Source of the DNA: Chionoecetes opilio
Lineage: Eukaryota > Arthropoda > Malacostraca > Decapoda > Majidae
Assembly (NCBI GenBank): GCA_016584305.1
Contig: JACEEZ010005849.1
Coordinates: 66,001-130,000 of the forward strand
Direction of reading: 5' to 3'
DNA length: 64,000 nt
The notes beneath the pieces were generated by a model. That model was not told the origin of the DNA and searched no databases. It saw nothing but the letters and a program-made list of their open reading frames with translations. The position numbers were made by a program, and so were the translations under genes. Positions 33,111 through 46,138 of the stretch are shown piece after piece; within the stretch, counting starts at the first letter, position 1; each line of letters begins with the position of its first letter.

Positions 33111-34200
33111 AAAATTAATGCTATATAACGGGAGTTTTTAAGGAATAGAACGGAACCCCTTTTTATGACCCGGTTTAATTTTAGAAAACTTTCCCGCAAA
33201 GAAGAAAATCGCAATATTCAAATATTGCGGAAAATCTTGACCTGGTTTTTTGACCTGGGAAAAGTTATTTTTAGATCACTATGTAGGGAATTGGGAGCCG
33301 TCAGGACCGTAAACCCCTTTCCCAGAATCGGTAGGGAGGCATAGGCAATTAATTACAATAATTTAATAATAGGGATGATATGCAAAAAGTTAAGGGGGGT
33401 CTGGAGAGCCATATGGGTGGGCATGGAGTGAAAGAGAAAATTGATGAAAGAAAAAAAAATGAAAAAATATTTTTTGAAAAGAGCAGAAAAAAAATTTTAA
33501 ATTACGAAATTAAATGTAAAACAGCAAACTATTTTTTCTTTTACTTTCATTTTTTTGAGGGGTAAGCGGGGATCTTATGAAAAAAAAACACTCTGTATCT
33601 CTCCCGTCAGGTTTATACAGACCGTCCTATAATAGGAATCAGGTGGTGAGGGAGCGAGTCGTAGCGGAAGAGGAGAAACATTTTTAATGAAAAACTGGTT
33701 TATTTTTAAACTGCTATGACTATCGAAATTTTTATGCGTTTTTTGGGCTTTAATTAATGATGCACAAATTTTTGTTGTTGTAGCCTTACATATTTTAAAA
33801 AGATAGAATTAAAAATAAGCTTTGATATGGGAATTTTGGGCAATATAACACTTTGTCTATTTATAAGCCATTATTTCTGCATTTTAAAATTATATTTTGG
33901 TTTAGTGACACCATATAAAATACTATTTTGGTTTTATCACAGTCGTTTCCCAACAAGAGTGCCCCGAAATTTCTGAAAATGGACCCCAGTGCGGGAAATG
34001 AAACAAATAAGTATAAAAATTAATGGTGTGTTTGCTTCCCTTTTACAAAAGCCGTCTGCATGACGGGTAATTTGTGGTTAGTGTGATGGCCGCGTGTTTC
34101 CCCAGATGTTGTTCACGGATGGCTCTCGGTGGATCAAATGAACTTGATTTTCCTTAAATTTGTATAGTTGCGCCCCCGTGCAGCCGTCTGTGTCATTAGT
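33111..34200. other. Unassigned A/T-rich DNA
   Basis: No recognised domain or repeat. Run-rich in 33380-33560. Confidence 0.4.
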
Positions 34201-34212
34201 CGGGTAATAAAA

Positions 34213-34272
34213 CACCACACACACACACACACACCACACCACACCCCCACACACACACACACCACACCACAG
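34213..34272. repeat. (CA)n microsatellite
   Basis: ACACAC with CC interruptions. Confidence 0.9.
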
Positions 34273-35289
34273 TAGTAACCCAAGATTTTGTGGTGTCTTG
34301 TATCGCACATTACAAATCAAAACTGAAGCAATTTTTAACCATTAACATTTTGGTTTTTCCAAAAAGATGCATTCATATCAATAGGGGGTTTTGCATTGGC
34401 CCATCATTTTTAGACAGCGTGTTAAAGGCTCAAAAGGCAATTCACGGCCAAACCTTCAAGAAAAAAAATTTTTGCAAAAGAGGGAATTTTCAGCTTTAAA
34501 TTTTTTAAAAGTCCCTCTTTCCATAAATACTTCATGTTTATAACTCATTTTTCTTTTAAAAATGAATGAAACATTTTCCAGCACAAATATGCTTAATACC
34601 CGAAAAATCAAATTTTAAATTTTGTATGTCCTCCATTAGAACAGTGGTTTTATACTTATCGTGCAGCGGCCCCTTTTCTTTAAAGGGAATCTGTGGGGAC
34701 CCTTAATTCTGATTTTCCCTTTACACATCTCTTTAGTAAATTTTTTTAAAGAGTTTGTTTTTTAGAATATAATAAAATGTTACTGAAATATTTATTTAAA
34801 GCTTAACTTTTACAGAACTATTAAGTGTTACCCCACATAGTGTTATTTATTTTTACAATTTTTCGATTTTAAATTTTTTAATTTTTCCACAAATTATGAA
34901 CAAAAACCTTTGTCCCACATCTCGATCCGATAGGATGAATGGGAGCTTTGTGATTTTAGATCAAGTGATACTGGCAGCAATCTGTGAGCTTTAGTCGCAT
35001 GGGGTTCGCATTGATTCGGGGGGCGCTTTGTTTTTTAAGTAACCCAAAAGTGGAAAATCGAAAACTCCAGTTTTAAGTTGTGGGAAAAGGACAAGGCCCC
35101 AAACCAATTTTGCGTGTCCAGTGTAGTTGGCTGTACTTGAGCCCCAAAAAACCCTCAAATTCTCTCCGAATAGTTGCTTAAGGTCCCCTTGTTGCAATTT
35201 CAACAAGGGTTTTCAACTGTTTTGATGGCAGTTGACACTGGCCTTTTCTATCTCGGTTTTAAACCCGTAAACATTTTTTTTAACCACTC
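34273..35289. other. Unassigned DNA
   Basis: No domain recognised in the 69-71 codon frames at 34290-34499 and 34991-35206. T-rich. Confidence 0.4.
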
Positions 35290-37640
35290 AAAAATTTTAT
35301 ATGGTTCTGGAAAAAATAAAAAAGTTTTTCCCCCAAAAATTTAAAAATAAAAATTTTTCCCCCCCCCAATAAATCCAACCATTCCCCTTTAAAAAAAAAA
35401 AAAAAATTTTTAACCCCAAAGTTTTTTTTTTTTTTAAAACCCCCAAAAAAAATTTTAAAAAAAAATTAAAAAAAAAAAAAAAAAAAAACCCGGGAAAAAG
35501 TTTCAAAAAAAAAAAAAAAAAATTTTTTTTTTAAAAAAAACCCCGGGAAAAACTTTTTTTTTTTTAAAAAAAAAAAAATTTTTTTAAAAACCCCCCCGGG
35601 GGGGGGTTTTTTTAAAAAAATTTTTAAAATTTTTTTTTTTAAAGGGGTTTCCCAAAAAATTTTTTAATTTTCCCCAAAAGGGAATTTTTTTAAAAAATTT
35701 TTTTTAAAAAAATTTTTTGGGGAAAAAAATTTGGTTTTCCCTTTTCCCCAAAAAAAGGGGGTTTTTTGGCCCAAAAAAAAAAATTTTTGGCCCCCCCGGG
35801 GGGGGGGGGTTTTTTTTCCCCCTTTTTTTGGAAAAAATTAAAAAAATAAAAGGGGTTTTTAAAAAAAAAAATTTTTTTCCCCCTTTTTTTTTATTTTTAA
35901 AAAATTAGGGGGTTTTTTTGGAATTTTTTTTCCCCTTTTTTTTCCCCAACGGTTTCCCCCTTTTTTTCCTTGGCCTTTTTAGGGGCTTTTTAAAAAAGGG
36001 AAAAAAATTTTAAAAAAAATTTTGGGGAAAATTTTTGGGGGGGGGGTTTAAAAGGGGGGGGTTTTTTCCGGGGGGGGAAAAAGGGGGGGTTTTAAAAAAC
36101 CTTTTTTTTTAAAAACCCCCCAAAAATTTTTGGGGGGAAAATTGGGGTTTTTTAAAAAAAAAAAAAAAGGAAAAAAATTGTTTCCCCCCCAAAATTTTTT
36201 AAATTTAAAAAAAAAAAAAAGGGAAAAAACCCCCCCTTTAAACAAAAAAAACCAATTTTAATTTTAAATTTTTTCCCCCTTTAAAAATTTTTTTTTTAAT
36301 TTTTCAAAATTTTTTACAATTTTTTTTTTAAAAAATTTCAAAAAAAAAATTTTTTGGGAACCCCCCCCAAAAAAAAAAAAAAAAAACCCCTAAAACCAAA
36401 AATTTTTTTTTTTTTTTGGGTTTAAAAAAAAAATTTTTTTTGGAAACTTTTTTTGGGGGAAAAAAAAAAAACCCCCCCCCAATTTTTTTTTTTTAAAGGA
36501 TTTTTAAAAAATTTTTTTTTTAAAAAAGGGTTTTGGGTTTTGGAAAAAATTTTGGGGGGAAACCCCCCCCCCCCCCAAAACCCCCCAAAAACCCCAATTT
36601 GCCAAACCCCCCCCCCCAAAAAAAAAAACCCCCAAAAACCCCCCCCCCCCCCAAAAAAAAAAAAGGGGGGTTTTTTTTTGGGGTTGGGAAAAAAAAAATT
36701 TTTGGTTTTTTTGGGGTTTTCCCCAAACCCCCCTTTTTTGGGGGAAAAAAAGGGGGTTTTTTTAAATTTTTTTTTCCCCCCCGGGGTTTTTGGGGGGGGG
36801 GCCCCCCCCCCCCCCCCCCCAAAAATAAAATTTTAAAAAATTTTTGGGGCCAAAAAAAAAAAAAAAAAAAAGGGGGGTTTTTGGGGGGGGTTTTTTTTTT
36901 TAAATTTTTTTTTTTTTTTAAAATTTTAAAAATTTTTTTGAATTTTTTTTTTTTTTTTGGGGGGGTTTTTTTTTTTTGGGGTTTTTTTTTGGGGTTTTTT
37001 TGGGGTTTTTTTTTTCTTTTTTTTAATAAAAAAAAAAATTACCCCTTTAAGGAAATTTTTTTTCCCCCCTTTTAAAAAGGGGTTTTAAAATTTTTTTAAA
37101 ATTTTTTAAAAAGGGTTAATTTTTGGGTTATTTTTTTTTTTTGGGGGTTTTTGGGAATTTAAAAAATTTTTTTTAAAAAAAACCCCCAAAACCCCCAAAA
37201 AAAAACCCCCAAAAAAACCCCCCCCCAAAAAAAAAAAAAAAACCCCCCCCCCAAAAAACCCCAAAAAAAACCCCCCAAACCCCCCCAAAACAAAAACCAC
37301 CACACACAAAAACCCACCACACACACACCCCCCCCCAAAAAACCACCCACACACACACACACACACACACACCCCCACACACAAAAAAACCCCCAAAAAA
37401 CCCCCATTTTTTCAAAAAAAATTTTTAAAAACCCCCTTTTTTAAAAAAAAAATTTTCCCCGGCCTTTGCCCCCCCAAAAAAAGGGGGGGTTTAAAAATTT
37501 TTTCCCTTTTTAAAAAAAAATTTTTTTTTAAAAAAAAAAAGGGGGGGGGGAATTTTTTGGGGGGGGGGGAAAAAAAAGGGGTTGGTTTTAAAAAAAAAAA
37601 AACCCCCCGGGGGGGGGGGGGGGCCCCCAAAAAGGGGAAA
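35290..37640. other. Homopolymer-run block, probable consensus artefact
   Basis: Almost every base lies in a run of two to fifteen identical bases, with blocks such as AAAATTTTCCCC and GGGGTTTTT repeated in changing order. A short decayed (CA)n survives at 37300-37390. Frames of up to 180 codons are made almost only of F, G, K, P and N. No known genomic sequence class looks like this, so I read it as bases smeared by poor sequencing or gap filling. No gene should be taken from it. Confidence 0.85.
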
Positions 37641-39470
37641 AAAAAAACCATTGAAATTTTGTTCATTTGAATGGGCTTTTGGCGGGAAAGATAAATGCCT
37701 CTTTCCACATCATTCCCCGACTGCGGAAAAAAAAAAACAGCTGGGGGGCAAAAAAGTTGCGTCATATACAGCAGGTCCCAGAGTTACGGGAAAGATTTGG
37801 GAAAATGAACGAAGTAGCCCAATTTTTAGAATAACTCACATAAAAATAAAAAAAATATTTTTACATGGGAGGGAAAAAACATAAACAAAGAAAGGGGAGG
37901 ACTGAGCTGAAATAGCAATTTTAGAAAAGCTCATAAAAGTATAAAAAAAAATTTTTCAACCCCGGGGCAAAAAAACCCTGCAAAAAAAAAAAACAAAAAA
38001 AAACAAAAAAAACCCTTTGGGGAAGGGGGGGTGGTTTTAAGAAGAATTTAATTTATTGGAAAAACATTAAAACAAATTAAAATTTGAAATTTGCAAATCC
38101 AAGGGGGCTTTGCCGGGGGTTAGTTTTTGGAAATTTTTGGTGGTTGGGAAAATATGGGGGATATCAATTAAATTGGGGATTTTAAAAAACTTTACCGGGG
38201 GAAACCCCGGGGGGAAATTAAAATTATTGTTAATTTTTTTGGAAAGGGGCCCGGGTTTTTTTAGCCGGGTAATTAATATTGGGGAAATTAACCTTAAATT
38301 GGGGGAATTTATTAAAATAAACCCAATTACCGCGGGAAAAGGGGAATTTTCCCCAAAAATTTGGGAAAAATTTTTAAAGACTTTTTTTTTTCCGTAATCT
38401 TATTTTTCGAAAATATTTTCAAATTTGGTTTAAAGGAATTTTAAACCCGGTTTTCTTTGGGCCTCTTTAGTTCCCTTTTCCCCCCCCTTTTGGGGAAAAA
38501 TTTTTTAAAATTTTTTGGGGTTTACCTTTTTGAAAAAATTTTTTAGAAAATTTTTTTTTCCAAAGTTTTCCTTACCCCCTTCAAAAATTCCTTTTTAACA
38601 AGGCCCAAAAAATAAAAATATGAAAAAAAAAAAATAAAAATAAACCTTAAAACCTTTTTATGATTTAAATTGGGGGTTTTTTTTTTTTATATGAGAAAGT
38701 TTGGGGGTGATAGTGGGTAAAGAAACCCTTGGTTTTTCAAAAAATTTGGCCTCCCGATGGCCCTGACTTACTTTTTTGGTTTAAAATAGGGCAAATTACT
38801 TTTTTTAAAACACACCGGGGTGCTGAAATCTTTCCAAAAAACCCCCCATATCAGCCTCCCAAAAAAAAAAGTGTGGCTTTATGAGGGGGAAAAATCTTTT
38901 TCCCCCAGCCCCCCGCCCTTATTGGAAAAATGAGACCGAGAAGAGTAGGGGAGGAAAAAATCTATAATGTTTAAAATTATTGGCCGAGACCATTATGTGA
39001 CAGGAAAGCAAATTTAAATTTTTAAGGGTTTCCCTTTTTTTTTTGTTTTAATGATTTGCAAAGAGGGGTGTGCTGTCCGTTTAAACCGGGGCCCCCGGAC
39101 GGGGCCGGGGGATATTCCCCCCTTTCTGGAACAGTATTCGGCGTTTACTCATTTAAAAAGGCACGTTAGGGGACACCCGGGAAAACAGGAACAGGAAAGG
39201 AAGGGATATTAAAAAAAGAATTCATTTAAAAGGGGATTGAAAAGGGAAAAGAAAGGGTCATAAAAAAAAAAACTTAACCAAAAATTTTTAAAAATAAGCA
39301 ACCTTTCATGCAGAAAAAATGTCAACACCCTTCCAGTAAAAAAATTTTCTAGTATGCAAACAATATATCGATATAAACCGTTTCTATTTTTTTTATAGAT
39401 TTAGATTATTATAAAAACACTCCAATTGTAAATTTATGAGTACCCAAAAAAGCAATGATGGGAAAAAAAA
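37641..39470. other. Run-rich DNA recovering to normal complexity
   Basis: Complexity rises gradually toward 39.3 kb. No recognised gene. Frames at 37582-38397 are not interpretable. Confidence 0.5.
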
Positions 39471-39472
39471 AC

Positions 39473-39737
39473 CCTGTTTTAGAGCAGAGGTGGCCAAAAA
39501 TATTATTCTTTGACTTGTTTACCTCCATCAGGAGATGAATGATGCTGCCGAGGGGCACGTAGCAAGGTATATCCGTCTCTAGTAGCTCAGCCATGCTGTT
39601 AAAGGGTAAACTCATCTTAGGGATGATGATCATAGCCTTCAGGTTGGAACGGTAGACAGTGGTCAAGATGAGTGCCATCAGGAGCCAAGTACCCGTAAGC
39701 ACACGGAGGCCACCGCCAGACGGGCACCAAGGGCTGG
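39473..39737 (-). CDS. Ionotropic receptor (IR) exon: transmembrane M2 and start of S2 ligand-binding lobe
   Basis: The translation holds PSGGGLRVLTGTWLL, then WLLMALILTTVYRSNLKAM, then IPKMSLPFNSMAELLETDIP and a CYVPLGSIIHLLME stretch. In arthropod variant ionotropic glutamate receptors (IRs), which act as ligand-gated cation channels in sensory neuron membranes, the pore is followed by this helix ending YRSNLKA and by LPF..LEEL..T..P.Y at the start of the S2 lobe. On the minus strand TTCATGCCCACAG is a good acceptor just upstream and AGG/GTTTTT a plausible donor downstream. The frame is intact through the exon. A 5' exon of the same probable gene is at 48594-48735. The subtype is not determined. 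Confidence 0.85.
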
Positions 39738-39749
39738 CTGTGGGCATGA

Positions 39750-40012
39750 AGGAGACATTATAAGAAAGGATGCTTCATCGACCAAGGGGTGACACAAAAG
39801 TTTCATGAGAAAGGGAAAGTGAATAACTGTCAACAGCTATCTGGAATATAAATAGGGAACAAGAACATGCAGGAATTAACTTGTGCTCTATCGGACCACA
39901 ATGAAGGAGCGATCGTGTGATTGGTTGGAGGGGATAGGATTGATAGTGGCGATGTGGCGAAGCACACGGGATTTTTTTTTAAAGCTGAGAACTTATACAT
40001 GTATTCAGATTT
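39750..40012. other. Presumed IR intron sequence
   Basis: Ordinary-complexity DNA directly upstream (minus-strand sense) of the IR exon. No exon recognised. Confidence 0.4.
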
Positions 40013-40195
40013 TGGTTTGATCTGAGCACGTCTACCTGTGTTCTGATTATCTGAGCACGTCTACCTGTGTTCTGATTATAAGTATTTTTTACCTCAGCAC
40101 GTATACTTGTCTTCTATTTGTTGTTACCTGACTACGTTTACCTGTGTTCTGAATTTTGTTGTTTAGCTTGGCACGTATACATGTGTTCTGAATGT
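40013..40195 (+). repeat. Imperfect tandem repeat, units of about 31-60 bp
   Basis: CTGAGCACGTCTACCTGTGT with TCTGATTAT is repeated exactly at about 40020 and 40051, then as CTCAGCACGTATACTTGTCT, CTGACTACGTTTACCTGTGT and CTTGGCACGTATACATGTGT. Spacing grows along the array. Confidence 0.85.
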
Positions 40196-40585
40196 ACCTG
40201 TCCATCCTCTTCTAGCCCATTCACCTGCTTGTTTACTTAATTATCTACCTGCATTTACCTTCCCCTTAACGTCCCCTTAACGTCTCCATTTCATTAGCTG
40301 TTAAATACATAATACTTTTTTTCTCACTCTTTCTTTCCCCTTCTCTTCCTCAATATAAAGTTTGTAACACAATAGTCGTGTGTCTTACCTGTGTCACACT
40401 TTTTTCCCATCCTCATGTAGTTATGAGGCAATAACAACCTGTTCTTTTTTCCCCACACGCCTGGAACACCCCCCTACTTGCCATGACTTTACCTTCTAGT
40501 TCTTAATTTAACCCTACTCTCTCTCTTTCTTTTCCCTCTTGATCTTAGAGTTTCTTCTAGGTTACATGTTCTCTTCCCAAACTTT
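40196..40585. other. Unassigned, presumed intronic
   Basis: T/C-rich sequence with no exon recognised. CTTAACGTCCCCTTAACGTC is a short direct repeat at about 40265. Confidence 0.4.
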
Positions 40586-41037
<452 letters not shown>

Positions 41038-41501
41038 GTCCCGTCCATTTTAGATACATAGTCGCCCGAAAGGGAACATGTTCTATCGTGTTATGTTCCC
41101 TAATGTACGGACGAGAATCTCCATAAATTTCACTGTAGGTATTGAATCTCTCTCTCCCCTTTTTTGGCAGTAATGGATATTTGTTTGGTAAAATAACAAA
41201 CAGGTGCACAAATGAGCTTTTAGCTCCAAGCAGTTTTGTCAAAAGAAATAATCCAAAGAATCAGTGCAGAACAGCCAAACTTTTTTGGAATGACTCACAT
41301 GAGCGAATGACACGTCACAGTCCACAAGCATGAGGTCCACACACATCCCTTTGATACCCCTCAACAACCACTGCGTCTGTGTCGGCCCTGTCGGGATAAA
41401 AAGTCGGTTATTATCGGTTGTGTGTGTTTTCATCTAGTTGTATTCATTTAGTTTTATTTTACAGGGTCTGAGCTACGCTCGTAGGGCCCCCTCTCCATAG
41501 C

Positions 41502-42515
41502 TACACAGCGCGCCAAAGCATGTTTTGCGACATCATAACACAGCGCTTCCATACGGGAATTCAAAAAAAGTACTCTATGGCAGCCTACTGACTTCCGAGA
41601 GAGATATCTTACATATGGCAGCTTGTTAAGGCACGGGCAGTCCATGAAGACCGTTGAAGAATGTTCAGATGCCATTGCAATCATAGACGAAGCATTTAAA
41701 AAAGTATCGCCTTCCTACCCGCAGTTTTTTGAACGACGCGCTTTGGTTAAAATTATCATTTTTTGCTAATGATGGCAAGAAAGACTACAAAGGAAAAATT
41801 AAAGTTATTGATCTCAACACAAGGCAAGAGGCCAGGGGGAAGAAATATAAAGATTGGGATGTTCGGGAAGTTGCAAAAGGGTGGAGATTTTGGGGGTGGC
41901 ACGGGGGGTGGCGACAGCCGCGACACCAGAACATTATAAGTGGCCAGGGCGAGGATGAAAAAAGTCATATGCAATATTTTCTTGCTCTTAATTGGGATGG
42001 GCATCCATTGACGTTTCATGACTTTTGGGTGCTTTGTGGGGTTTTTACATCCTCCCCCTGGCACTTATAATTTCGGGTGTCGCGGTGCCCCCCCCCCCCG
42101 TGCCACCCCAAAAACTCTCCCCCTTTTATGACACATCCCCTCGTAATATCCAAAACCCTTGATATTTCTTCCACTGGCCTCTCTCCCTTGTGTAGAGATC
42201 AATCCCTTTAAATTTTTCCCCTTTGTTAGGTCTTTTTTTCCACTCATTATGAAAATAAGATTTTTATCCCAAATGCGCGTCTGTTAAAATTACTCGGGAA
42301 GGGGAAGGGATATTTTTTTAATGCTTTTTTTAAAATTTGCAAGTGGCATTGAACTTTTCCTCAACGGTCTTGATGGACCCCCCCCTGCCTTAAAAAAGCT
42401 GCCATTTTAAGATATAAGTTCCGGAAGTCAGTAGGCTGCCATAGAGAAATTTTTCTAAATTTCCCGTAGGGAAAAAGCGCTTGTTATATTACAAACAGCT
42501 TTGGCGCGCTGTGTA
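41502..42515. repeat. Long palindrome, 1.0 kb, centre near 42000
   Basis: TACACAGCGCGCC at 41502 matches GGCGCGCTGTGTA ending at 42515. The arms stay complementary through TATGGCAGCCTACTGACTTC (about 41577 and 42424-42444), AAAAATTAAAG.TATTGATCTC, the GTGGCACGGGGGG block, and CCGCGACACC (41920) against GGTGTCGCGG (42076). The loop is under 90 bp. The right arm is more run-rich than the left. It directly abuts a SINE. A 113-codon frame crosses the loop but has no recognised domain. Confidence 0.85.
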
Positions 42516-42725
42516 CATGTTATCATTCCCTTAGTGCCTATTTTGGGCCCGAAGCCACCCCCCCGGGAGGGGGTCAAAAAACCCCGACTAACACCCGGTA
42601 CCCTTCACAGCGGGGTGGACAGGGGCTCGGGTTTAAGGAAAAGCCCATCTATCTCCGCTCCCCCCGGGATCAAACCCCGGGGACTTTTTTTTTGTGAGTC
42701 GAGTTGTCCACTAACACGGAGACCC
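42516..42725 (-). mobile_element. tRNA-derived SINE, copy 2 (reverse)
   Basis: Reading the minus strand: GTGTTAGTGGACAACTCGAC, GGGGTTTGATCCCGG (B-box region), AACCCGAGCCCCTGTCCACC, GGGTACCGGGTGTTAGTCGG, CCCCTCCCGGGGGGGTGGC and GGCACTAAGG. Same order as the copies at 25691 and 46139. Confidence 0.75.
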
Positions 42726-42739
42726 TTCGGAGGGGTGTG

Positions 42740-42805
42740 TGCGGTTGTGTGTGGTGTTGGTGTGTGTGTGTGTGTGTGTGTTGGTGTGTGGGGTGTGTGT
42801 TGGTT
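42740..42805. repeat. (GT)n microsatellite
   Basis: TGTGTGTG with GGTG interruptions. Confidence 0.9.
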
Positions 42806-42884
42806 TGTTTATATATATAAGTATCTATTCATATCTTTTTTTTGGTGCTTTTTTTTTTTCACCCAGACCTTGCCACCGAGTTTG

Positions 42885-43265
42885 AACTAGCAATCCCCCA
42901 AACTTCCCCCCCCTAGTAATGAATCTAACACCCTATTAGCTCGATTTCTAGCCTAAATACATTTCTCCTAGGACGGAGGATGAGTTACCCGCACCCCCAA
43001 AATTTTTCTCACATTGATCGTCAGTGAACATTGCGACAGTTTACCTATTCCAGTTTTTTACCAACATTAATTACACTACCTTTCAGTATAAATTTCATCT
43101 GCCACCGATACCAACTCATTATTTAGTAAGTTCCCTGAAATATGTTTTATCAGACTTTATAAATAATCCCCCCCTACCTTGTATCATCAGCAAACTTGTG
43201 AATACCTGCAAACCCCACTATCTAAGTCGTTGATTTAAACCCCAAAATAGAAATGGAAAAAACAG
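42885..43265 (-). pseudogene. CR1/L2-like LINE RT fragment
   Basis: The reverse complement carries GGCAGATGAAATTTATACTG (the W.MKF helix), GTGCGGGTAACTCATCCTCC and GAAATCGAGCTAATAGGG. These match 14179-14365 in the relic at 14027. Upstream it reads an SLLMI-type frame over TTTGCTGATGATACA, the FADDT catalytic core. Short and frameshifted. Confidence 0.7.
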
Positions 43266-45085
43266 CCGTTGGGGAAACCCCCTTGTTCCCTCCCCCATTC
43301 ATTTTTAAAAATTAATAATTTTTCCCTTTTGTTCCCTATCACACCCAGATCAAACCCAAACGAAGAACCATCCATCTTTTCCATGTCCCTTAAAGTTAAA
43401 AGGTAACGTCCAGACCATTTCATCTTTCATGATTTAATCTGTAAAAAATATCCCTTTATCGAGTATACAACAATATTTTTGTCATTTTTGCCCCAGTCAC
43501 GGTTTTTTAATAATCCGCAATCAAAATCTGTAAATTCCGGAGCTTCCAAAACGCCCCTCACGAAAAAGCAGACGACGCACCAGGGGGCTCGGTGACTCAA
43601 TGAGGTCGCCTCCTAACCCGCAGTATTACAAATACACGAAAAAATTTAAATAAATATAGTACATGAGAATTTTGGGTGTTTGATATATTTTGTTTAGCGA
43701 TATGGCAAACTTGCCCTTTAGGGGTGCCAAAAGAAAGCTGCCCCTTTCCAGAGAGCTTATACCCTTTCCCCGACCTATAGGGCCCCACGAAAAATGTGTG
43801 GAAAAGGTGGTGCCCGGGGGAGAGGCAGGCTGTGTGAGGCAGTTTGTCCCTTCAGTGACGTATCAGAAAGTTTCGCGCCACGGCTGGAACCGGCTGTTTT
43901 TTTCCCGCGCTTTTTGCAAAAGTTGTTTTTAGGGGAAAAGGGCAGGCAAATAATTATTTTTGGGTTTAGGTATTTAAATGAAATTAAAACATAATTTATG
44001 CAAAGAAAAAATATCTGGACGATTACTTTAAAGACTCTTTTGTGGTCCCTTTGCCCGAATTCCCTTTACTACAGTCCAGGTAAAAATTTTACAATCCTCA
44101 TCAAATTGCTGTCTCATAAATTTTCCCTAAAAAAACGAATAAATGGGAGACTATCTCCCCTTTGGGAACCCATGTCGGGGAACATTTCCAACTATGTTTT
44201 TCTAAATGCTCCCAAAAGTTTTTAGTAAAAAATATTCCAAAATTTTAAAGAAAAAAAAACACGTAAAACACTTAAACAAAGAAGACACTTAAGAAAAAAA
44301 AATTTAATAATTTTACCTATCCTCAGCAGAACCTAAATTTTCTCCTTGTTTTTTTTTCCCGGTCCCACCGTTTCCCTTTTTTTCTTAAGCCCTAAAAAAA
44401 AATCCCTTGGGTGGGTCTTTGCCTGGAGATGTGAGGTGTTAAGTATCATATTAGCCTAACTGAAATGATGACAAAATAGGCACACGATCAATACATAAGA
44501 AAAATGAAATGACGAAATTAATTCATTTGAATTAACATTACAAAAAAAAAAGGCAAAACCATTTTCTTTTTATATTCATAAACAATATGAAAGATGGAAA
44601 TGCTTGATCTAGTCATTTCATCTTGATAATAGAATAGGAATACATGTGTGGATGCAAAACTACCATCACGTCGCAAACATAGGTATCAAAGACAATTGTA
44701 TGTTTTTTGATAAAAAAATGAAGTGCGCTTCATATTTGAAAAATTTTATATTAACCCGTCGAGGTAATAACGATTTTTTTATGTTAACGTACATTCATTT
44801 CATGATTTCAATTTTTGCATATGTATGATTTAGTTACCCCGTGCAGCTAGCTAGCAAAAAATTCCCTTTTACACGTAGGTATACCATGTAGTACAAGAAA
44901 GCTTAGAAATTTTTTTAAAAAAAAAAAAACCCTTGTAAATACTTGCAAAATGAAAAGGGCGCCGCCCTTTAGGTCTGTGTACTTACAAAGTGTGTTTGCG
45001 ACTGGGGAATCAATCCTATGGCCTATACACCCCAAAAAAGTTGTTGCAGGAGACTATTCCCCACCTATGGAAATGAAAAGAATAA
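43266..45085. other. Unassigned DNA, partly run-rich
   Basis: No recognised gene. Frames at 43597-44225 and 44646-44828 have no known domain. May be intronic to the IR gene if the two IR exons belong together. Confidence 0.4.
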
Positions 45086-45089
45086 TTTA

Positions 45090-45122
45090 ACTCTCTCTCC
45101 TCTCTCCTCTTCCCCTTTTCTC

Positions 45123-45191
<69 letters not shown>

Positions 45192-45195
45192 TCTC

Positions 45196-45231
<36 letters not shown>

Positions 45232-45277
45232 CCTCTCTTCTCTCTCTCTCCTCTCTCTTCTTCTCTCTCTTCTCTCG
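45090..45277. repeat. (CT)n microsatellite
   Basis: CTCTCT with TTCT and CCTC interruptions, ending near (GCTC)n at 45289-45302. Confidence 0.95.
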
Positions 45278-45302
45278 TGCTCCCGCCGCTCGCTCGCTCG
45301 CT

Positions 45303-46138
45303 AGTAGATAAAGATAAATATTTTTTATTTTTCGTATTACAATCAATATAAGGCTATCTATCTATCTATATTCATCTATTATTGTCTAGTTTTTTTTTAC
45401 ACTCTTAAATTTTTTTATTCCTTTGGTGAAGCTACTTTCGTAGAGTGTGTAAGGCTTCACAAAACCCCGAAAAGTCAGCCTCGTGGTTGGTCGGCGGACA
45501 TGTCATTTGGTTTTCCCGTCCCCCCGCTACACTTAGTCCACGGCGCGCAGCGACTATCGCTCACCACGGAAGGAGTTCTAATAGTCCCAAATTCCCGGAA
45601 CAACACGGTTGCGGTAAGAAGTTTAAAGAGAAGAAGTATGGAGAAGTAAAAAGTTTAGTTTTTTTTGGCAAAATAACATGGAATTTTGTAAAAGAAATTT
45701 TTGTTGTGTTCATCCAATATCTCCTCAAAAACCTGTGGCGGTAACATGATCTTTATCAGAAAAAAATTTATATATCTATGAGGACATTTGTAATTTTCCT
45801 TTAAAATCAAAAATTTAGGGAAGAAGTATCAATTTTTAGGATTTTTCTTAGCCCATCATAGACCTTCTAGAGTTTTGATCACTTTTCTTAATATAAAGAA
45901 TTGAGCACTATGGTCCAATGACCAAAATTTTTATGTATCCTGTAAAACATGCATTCATCAGTATGTAAAAACACAAAACAAGTGGTCTCACCCCCCTTTT
46001 GTTGATGAGGGTTTTCCCTACTGAGATTTAAGTATAAAAGAAGGCAATAACAAATAACGCACGCTCTGGCTCTTCAGTAGTAGGAACATACCACATGTTT
46101 TTAAATGTTTTCCTTTCATCCCCATTTCGGAGTACTCC
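45303..46138. other. Unassigned DNA
   Basis: A 99-codon frame at 45445-45744 has no recognised domain. A CTAT tetranucleotide run is at 45354-45368. Presumed intronic. Confidence 0.4.

Noticed and set aside
36453..37075. Frames of 127 and 180 codons
   Set aside because: Made only of F, G, K, P and N from homopolymer runs in a probable artefact block.
41729..42070. 113-codon frame in the palindrome
   Set aside because: The two arms encode similar peptides on opposite strands because they are inverted copies; no domain is recognised and the frame crosses the loop.
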